A stretch of 64,000 bases of DNA from Hyphomicrobiales bacterium. GTDB taxonomy: Bacteria > Pseudomonadota > Alphaproteobacteria > Rhizobiales > Rhizobiaceae. Shown here piece by piece: positions 59,576 to 64,000 of this stretch. The notes beneath the pieces are model-generated. The model did no database searches and had not been told where the DNA came from. It saw only the letters and a program-made list of their open reading frames with translations. The position numbers and the translations under genes are program-made. The stretch spans positions 75,220 through 139,219 of the forward strand of contig UCIA01000003.1 of assembly GCA_900472295.1 (NCBI GenBank), given 5' to 3'. The first letter of the stretch is position 1, and each line of letters opens with the position of its first letter.

Positions 59576-59755
59576 ACCGGCGCGGCTGGACGAATTGAGC
59601 CGATTTATCTATAAGCCGGCCATTCCGACAGAGAACGCCGTGCATCCATCGCGTTGCACCTTGGACGGCTCTGAAAATTTGAATTCGAGTATCGCGGAAG
59701 ACGAGGAGAGACCACCTCGCTTCGGGATGCTCTAGCCGAAGACGACAGGAGTGCC

Positions 59756-60505
59756 ATGGCTGGCCATTCACAGTTCAAGAACATCATGCACCGCAAGGGC
59801 CGCCAGGACGCGGTGCGGTCGAAAATGTTTTCCAAGCTGGCGCGCGAAATCACCGTCGCCGCCAAGAGCGGTACGCCCGATCCATCGATGAACCCGCGCC
59901 TGCGCCTGGCGATCCAGAACGCCAAGGCGGTGTCGATGCCGAAGGACAACATCCAGCGCGCCGTCAACAAGGCGTCGATGGGCGATGCCGAAAATTACGA
60001 AGCGGTGCGCTATGAGGGCTATGGCCCGGGCGGCGTGGCGCTGATCGTCGAGGCATTGACCGACAACCGCAACCGCTCGGCCTCGAACGTCCGCGCCGCC
60101 TTCACCAAGGCCGGCGGGGCGCTTGGCGAAACCGGCTCGGTGTCGTTCATGTGGAACCGCGCCGGCGAGATTTACTATCCGGCCTCCGTCGGCAGCGCCG
60201 ACAAGGTCATGGACGCGGCGATCGAGGCCGGCGCCGATGACGTCGAGACCGACGAGGAAGGCCATACCATCTACTGCGGCTTCGAGAGCATGGGCGAAGT
60301 GTCGAAGGCACTGGAGGCCGCGCTCGGCGAGGCCGAATCGGTGAAGCCGATCTGGCAGCCGCAAAACAATGTCCCGGTCGACGAAGAGCGGGCGCAGTCG
60401 CTGATGAAGCTGGTCGCCACGCTCGAGGACGATGACGACGTACAGAGCGTCTACGCCAATTTTGAAGTCGACGACGAGACTATGGCCAAGCTCAGCGCGG
60501 CATGA
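59756..60505 (+). CDS. YebC/PmpR family transcriptional regulator or translation factor
   Basis: 249 residues, three-domain YebC fold. It opens [32 protein letters not shown], the family signature, then [24 protein letters not shown]. Members bind DNA, and recent work on the family points to ribosome-related roles. It stands alone 180 bp after the ArsR gene. Full length. Confidence 0.96.
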   Translation: MAGHSQFKNIMHRKGRQDAVRSKMFSKLAREITVAAKSGTPDPSMNPRLRLAIQNAKAVSMPKDNIQRAVNKASMGDAENYEAVRYEGYGPGGVALIVEALTDNRNRSASNVRAAFTKAGGALGETGSVSFMWNRAGEIYYPASVGSADKVMDAAIEAGADDVETDEEGHTIYCGFESMGEVSKALEAALGEAESVKPIWQPQNNVPVDEERAQSLMKLVATLEDDDDVQSVYANFEVDDETMAKLSAA

Positions 60506-60598
60506 GTTTCTGACCGTCACACGGAAGTGTAGGCGAACGCCGTAGCCAAGGACTCCCCACCCAACGTATAGATCAGTCAGTGATCGACGGGAGGGGAG

Positions 60599-61384
60599 AT
60601 GACCGACGAAGGGATTCCACTTGCTGCTGCGATGGCTTGGCCTCGCCGCGGTGGCTTCTGGCGTCGGTTCCTTGCTTCGTTTATCGACTACCTTGTCGTG
60701 CTGATACCTCTCTATTTTCTGGTGGCTGGCTTGTTCGCGCTGACCGACGGTGGGGTGAAAGGTCACTTCTGGCTCTTCTTAAGAACATGCAGCTCGGCCA
60801 AGGTGCACGGCGGTCCGTCGCTTGAACGGTACGATTGGCAGGTGTGCAAGTCGTCTCTCTTCGGCTTTCCAGTAGCCGATTGGGCAGTTGGCACCGCGAA
60901 GGAAACCCAGTCGGCGAGGCCCGAGACGGTTTCAATCGATCTTAATTCGAAGGGGAATTTTCGACCTACGGCGTTGGATCTGGGTTTCCTCCAGGTACCC
61001 GCTCTGGCGATCTATCTTCTTCTTATGGAGATGGCCTCGGGCCGATCAGTCGGTAAGCGGGCTTTGGTGCTCGTCGTTTATGACGAGAATGACTGGCAGA
61101 GAAGAGGCTTGCCCTTGCGAAAGGCGTTTCGTCGACAGGTGATCAAGTTTCTCGGCACTTTCCCCGTCGTACTGACAGGGGCCTGGTTTGCCTTTCAGAC
61201 CTGGGGGAGCTTTCCGCGACCTGCGCCGAGCTATGCCTGGTTCGAATTCGTGCCCGCCTTGGTCGCGATCGGCTTGTCTTTGGTCTGGCCGGTCTGGATC
61301 GGAATAACGATAGCGTTGGGCAATGAGCCGATCCATGATCGGGTTGCCGGCACAACCGTTCGCACCCGCGAGAGACATGAATGA
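60599..61384 (+). CDS. RDD family membrane protein
   Basis: 261 residues, GGAGGGGAG upstream. The RDD motifs are WRRFLASFIDYLVV near the N-terminus and GRSVGKRALVLVVYD in the middle. Four hydrophobic segments (about 28-50, 128-145, 180-200, 222-248). A loop of about 70 polar residues separates the first two. Function unknown, perhaps an ion exchanger. Less GC-rich than its neighbours. Its stop overlaps the SelW-like start by four bases. Confidence 0.88.
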   Translation: MTDEGIPLAAAMAWPRRGGFWRRFLASFIDYLVVLIPLYFLVAGLFALTDGGVKGHFWLFLRTCSSAKVHGGPSLERYDWQVCKSSLFGFPVADWAVGTAKETQSARPETVSIDLNSKGNFRPTALDLGFLQVPALAIYLLLMEMASGRSVGKRALVLVVYDENDWQRRGLPLRKAFRRQVIKFLGTFPVVLTGAWFAFQTWGSFPRPAPSYAWFEFVPALVAIGLSLVWPVWIGITIALGNEPIHDRVAGTTVRTRERHE

Positions 61385-61692
61385 GCCTCCCGGATAAACC
61401 TCGGATCGTCATCACCTATTGCACGCAATGCCAGTGGCTTTTGCGAGCCGGCTGGATGGCGCAGGAGCTGCTCTCTACCTTTGGTACCGATCTGGGCGAA
61501 GTGACGCTGGTGCCGGGCACCGGCGGCATATTCACCATTTCCTGCAACGACGTGCTGGTCTGGGACCGCAAGCGCGACGGCGGTTTTCCTGAAGCCGCCA
61601 AGCTCAAGCAGTTGGTGCGCGACGTCATCGATCCGGACCGCGATCTCGGCCATTCCGACCGCAAGGGTCACACGCAAAAAGACCCCGCCTGA
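61381..61692 (+). CDS. SelT/SelW/SelH family protein (Cys form)
   Basis: 103 residues. Thioredoxin-like fold with redox motif CTQC near the N-terminus (ITYCTQCQWLLRAGW), where animal SelW has Cys-x-x-Sec. PGTGGIFTI and the C-terminal FPEAAKLKQLVRDVI are family blocks. It is coupled to the RDD gene by the ATGA overlap. The stop codon is inside the loop of the terminator at 61676. Confidence 0.92.
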   Translation: MSLPDKPRIVITYCTQCQWLLRAGWMAQELLSTFGTDLGEVTLVPGTGGIFTISCNDVLVWDRKRDGGFPEAAKLKQLVRDVIDPDRDLGHSDRKGHTQKDPA

Positions 61693-61705
61693 GCGGGGTC
61701 TTTTT
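61676..61705. terminator. Terminator overlapping the SelW stop codon
   Basis: An 8-bp GC stem (GACCCCGC 61681-61688 with GCGGGGTC 61693-61700, CTGA loop) flanked by AAAAA and TTTTT. The loop contains the TGA stop codon. It works in both directions and separates the convergent DUF1772 gene. Confidence 0.93.
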
Positions 61706-61723
61706 GCTTCGATGCAGCGCCTC

Positions 61724-62200
61724 TTAGAGCAGCGCGAAAATGAAGCAGGCCATCGCCACGATGGCGGTGATGGTGCGGACGTGGTTCCACATCACCCATT
61801 GGCTGAGATTGTTCGCCCACACGGCGGCGCCATTGGCGCTGTTCGGGTCGACGGCGGCGAGTGCATCGTTGAGCGGCACGTTGAAGACCATGGTCACGAT
61901 CGGGTTGCCGATCAGGTAGATCACCGCGCCGGCTAGCAGCCAGTACGAGCCGGACTGGCTCCAACCCATGAGCGCCGCGGCGATAAGCACCAGGCAGATC
62001 AGGCCGGTGCCGAACAGCGCCGTCATGAAGGCCGGCGTGATCACCGTGACGTTGATCGAATTCATCGCAGCGATGCCTTGAGGCACAGGCAGCCGGGCAA
62101 GCGCCGCCATGATGAAATTGGAAAAGGCGAAGAACACGCCGCCGACTATGCCCGAGCCGATTGCGGCAATGATGGTGAGGGTGGGAAGAAGCTTGATCAT
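61724..62200 (-). CDS. DUF1772 domain-containing membrane protein
   Basis: 158 residues from the ATG at 62200; the frame upstream is out of family. Four hydrophobic segments. Family is related to anthrone oxygenase-like proteins; the role here is unknown. It begins 1 bp after the stop of the NmrA-like gene, so the two are one transcript. Confidence 0.9.
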   Translation of the reverse strand: MIKLLPTLTIIAAIGSGIVGGVFFAFSNFIMAALARLPVPQGIAAMNSINVTVITPAFMTALFGTGLICLVLIAAALMGWSQSGSYWLLAGAVIYLIGNPIVTMVFNVPLNDALAAVDPNSANGAAVWANNLSQWVMWNHVRTITAIVAMACFIFALL

Positions 62201-62201
62201 C

Positions 62202-63035
62202 TCATTTGCTCCAGATGCCGGTTGCGGCGGTTTCATTCGCGTAGGCCGAAAAGTCTTTCGGCGCGCGGCCGAGCACACGCTGGACACCGTCGGTCAGCGT
62301 CTCGTTGCGGCCGTCAAGCACTTCAGTGAACAGCTCGTTGAGCAGCCAGGCGATTTCGGGCGGCAGTTCGTGTGCCGCCGTCGCGGCGGTGAATTCGTCA
62401 TGCGAGATCCTGACGTAGTCTATGTCGCGGCCGGTTGCCTTGGCGATCTCGGCGACTGCCTCGGCGAAGCTCAGCAGGCGTGGCCCCGTCAGCTCATAGA
62501 GCTGGCCGACATGGCCCTCTTCGGTCAGTGCGACGAAGGCGGCATCGGCGATGTCGTCGACATCGACGAAGGGCTCGCCGACAGCGCCGACAGGCAAGGC
62601 CACTTCGCCTTGCAGCAGGGGCTCGACGAAAAAGCCTTCACTGAAATTCTGCGAAAACCAGGAACAGCGCAGGATCGTCCAGTCGGCGCCAGAAGCTTTG
62701 ACCATCTCTTCGGCGCGCTGGGCTTCGGTCTCGCCGCGGCCGGAGAGCAGCACCAGGCGGGTGACGCCATTGGCCACCGCAAGCCTGGCGAAGGCGCCGA
62801 CGGTTTCGGCGGCGCCGGGCACGGCGATGTCGGGATAGTAGCTGATGTAGACGGCACTCACGCCCTGCAAAGCCGGCCCCCAGGTTGACAGATGCTCCCA
62901 GTCGAAGGCCGGGCTGCCCGAACGCGAGCCGATGCGCACGGGAATACCCTGCGCGGTCATGCGTTCGGCCAGGCGGCGGCCGGTCTTGCCGGTGCCGCCG
63001 AGGATCAGGATTGGTTTCGATGTCGTGTCAGTCAT
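62202..63035 (-). CDS. NmrA/NAD(P)H-binding Rossmann protein
   Basis: 277 residues from the ATG at 63035, after GGAA. N-terminal nucleotide site ILGGTGKTGRRLAERM, and extended-SDR layout with a YxxxK-like pair missing, as in NmrA-type sensors. It could be a quinone or NADP sensor/reductase. It is divergent from the TetR gene (109 bp apart), which probably represses it. Confidence 0.9.
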   Translation of the reverse strand: MTDTTSKPILILGGTGKTGRRLAERMTAQGIPVRIGSRSGSPAFDWEHLSTWGPALQGVSAVYISYYPDIAVPGAAETVGAFARLAVANGVTRLVLLSGRGETEAQRAEEMVKASGADWTILRCSWFSQNFSEGFFVEPLLQGEVALPVGAVGEPFVDVDDIADAAFVALTEEGHVGQLYELTGPRLLSFAEAVAEIAKATGRDIDYVRISHDEFTAATAAHELPPEIAWLLNELFTEVLDGRNETLTDGVQRVLGRAPKDFSAYANETAATGIWSK

Positions 63036-63143
63036 TTCGGTTTCCTTTGCTTGACAAACATGAGCAATCCTCACATTTGCAAAACGTGATAAACCCTCGT
63101 ATTCTGCAAGTCAAGCGCGTTGCTGAAGAATCTTGGAGGGGCC

Positions 63144-63779
63144 ATGGAAGGCGGGATGAGTGAGCAGGATGTCCAGGTCGCATCGCCGCGCCGGGCGCCC
63201 AGCCAGCAGCGTAGTCGCGAGCGGGTGGAGCGGATGCTGGCCGCCGCTTCGGCGCTGATTGCCGAACAAGGCAGCGATGCCATGCGCATGGGCGAGGTGG
63301 CGGAACGGGCAGGGGTGTCGATCGGTTCGCTCTACCAGTTCTTTCCCGACAAGCGGGCGATTGTCTGGGCGCTGGCCGAGCGCCACACCGCCGAAAGCCA
63401 GGCTTGCATTTCCGCTGCGCTGAAGGATGTCAGCGACGCCGAAGGTCTCGGGCGAGCGTTTTCGGAGCTGGTCGACATCTACTACCGGCTGTTTCTGGCT
63501 GAGCCGGTGATGCGCGACATCTGGTCCGGCACGCAGGCCGACAAGGCGCTGCGCCAGCTTGAACTCGCCGACAGCCGCGCCAATGCGGAATTCCTGACCG
63601 AGGTGCTGAAGCGGCTGAAGCCCGGCGCCGACCCGGTGGCGCTCGACACAACGGCATTTCTCGTCTGGCAGATGGGCGAAGCCGCGATGCGGCTGGCAAT
63701 CTCGGTCGACCGGCAAGAGGGCGACAGGCTGGTCGCAGCTTACAAGCGCATGGCGCTGAGAGAGTTATTGGAAGCGTAG
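63144..63779 (+). CDS. TetR family transcriptional regulator
   Basis: 211 residues from the ATG at 63144 with GGAGG 5 bp upstream; an ATG at 63156 is an alternative. Helix-turn-helix (MGEVAERAGVSIGSLYQFFPDKRAIVWAL, about 50-80) and a helical ligand domain. It is divergent from the NmrA-DUF1772 pair. The gap (63036-63143) holds AT-rich words but no clear palindrome. Confidence 0.93.
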   Translation: MEGGMSEQDVQVASPRRAPSQQRSRERVERMLAAASALIAEQGSDAMRMGEVAERAGVSIGSLYQFFPDKRAIVWALAERHTAESQACISAALKDVSDAEGLGRAFSELVDIYYRLFLAEPVMRDIWSGTQADKALRQLELADSRANAEFLTEVLKRLKPGADPVALDTTAFLVWQMGEAAMRLAISVDRQEGDRLVAAYKRMALRELLEA

Positions 63780-63818
63780 GAGACGGCGCTCCTCTGGAGA
63801 AGGGAGCTGTGGCCAACA

Positions 63819-63845
63819 AAAAACCCGCCACAAGGGCGGGTTTTT
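63819..63845. terminator. Bidirectional terminator between the TetR gene and rpmE
   Basis: A CCCGCC/GGCGGG stem (63824-63829 and 63835-63840, ACAAG loop) flanked by A and T runs on the two sides. It ends the TetR gene (+) and rpmE (-). Confidence 0.88.
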
Positions 63846-63868
63846 GATCTGCGAAAGGCCTGAGCCGC

Positions 63869-64000
63869 TTAGATGCCGAAGCCTTCGAAACGCTTCTTGA
63901 ACTTCGACAGGCGGCCGCCGCGGTCGAGCAGGGTCTGCTGGCCGCCGGTCCAGGCCGGATGCGTGGTCGGGTCGATATCGAGGTTCATCGTATCGCCTTC
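63869..64000 (-). CDS. rpmE: 50S ribosomal protein L31 (5' end outside the window)
   Basis: The last 43 codons are visible and end [37 protein letters not shown], matching bL31. The start is beyond the right edge. The stop is followed by the terminator at 63819. The cysteines of the zinc form, if any, would be in the missing part. Confidence 0.95.
   Translation of the reverse strand, partial: EGDTMNLDIDPTTHPAWTGGQQTLLDRGGRLSKFKKRFEGFGI

Overview
The window is a GC-rich chromosomal segment of an alphaproteobacterium of the order Hyphomicrobiales. It is most likely a Mesorhizobium or close relative. The support is the gene order rplU-rpmA-obgE-proB-proA-nadD-rsfS-rlmH-envC-ctpA-rppH, an L21 protein with a long C-terminal extension, a 1152-residue pyruvate carboxylase, gapR, a DUF6867 gene inside a branched-chain amino-acid (liv) transport locus, and rhizobial-style intergenic palindromes. 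Genus is inferred from these gene families only; no database search was possible.

Layout. 1-5.9 kb: an SDR/LysR pair, a glycine-rich membrane protein, a SAM methyltransferase and a membrane GGDEF-EAL protein. 6-25 kb: a mostly housekeeping core with tRNA-Ser(CGA), rplU-rpmA, obgE-proBA-nadD, rsfS-rlmH-envC-ctpA-deacetylase-rppH and alr-dadA. A large intergenic inverted repeat lies near GNAT/EEP, in proA-nadD and in rppH-alr. 24.9-29.7 kb: an accessory patch with an orphan XRE-ImmA-type protease/repressor, an aberrant tRNA-like gene and a lipoprotein PLA2-PLD gene pair. 29.9-37.4 kb: mmsA with a duplicated 3' end, then a hydroxyproline catabolic cluster (GntR, DHDPS-family deaminase, GNAT, FAD oxidoreductase, 4-hydroxyproline epimerase, LysR), a solitary ectoine synthase gene and a broken remnant of a second proline-racemase-family gene. 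37.8-43.9 kb: a liv ABC transporter operon. 44-49.3 kb: pyc, gapR, two unknown genes and msrB. 49.4-54.6 kb: a VWA protein and its probable MoxR ATPase partner, separated by GNAT, LysR and an MFS exporter. 54.7-57.8 kb: probable 6S RNA with fthC, a decayed brnT toxin with an intact HTH antitoxin-like gene, a YmdB-like phosphoesterase and TerC. 57.8-64 kb: an ArsR/SRPBCC/VOC module, yebC, an RDD protein, a SelW-like protein, DUF1772-NmrA with a divergent TetR, and the end of rpmE.

How the genes work together. The hydroxyproline cluster can take trans-4-hydroxy-L-proline through epimerisation, oxidation and deamination, but no alpha-ketoglutarate-semialdehyde dehydrogenase is next to it. The GntR operators and the divergent LysR give two candidate substrate-responsive switches, and a lone EctC sits beside the LysR. 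The alr-dadA pair catabolises alanine. The liv operon with its binding protein imports branched-chain or other amino acids. No CRISPR array, transposase, integrase or complete mobile element was seen. The strongest candidates for under-described biology are the translationally coupled PLA2-PLD lipoproteins, the solitary EctC in a hydroxyproline context, the aberrant tRNA beside a low-GC XRE-protease gene, and the brnT/antitoxin and proline-racemase fossils.
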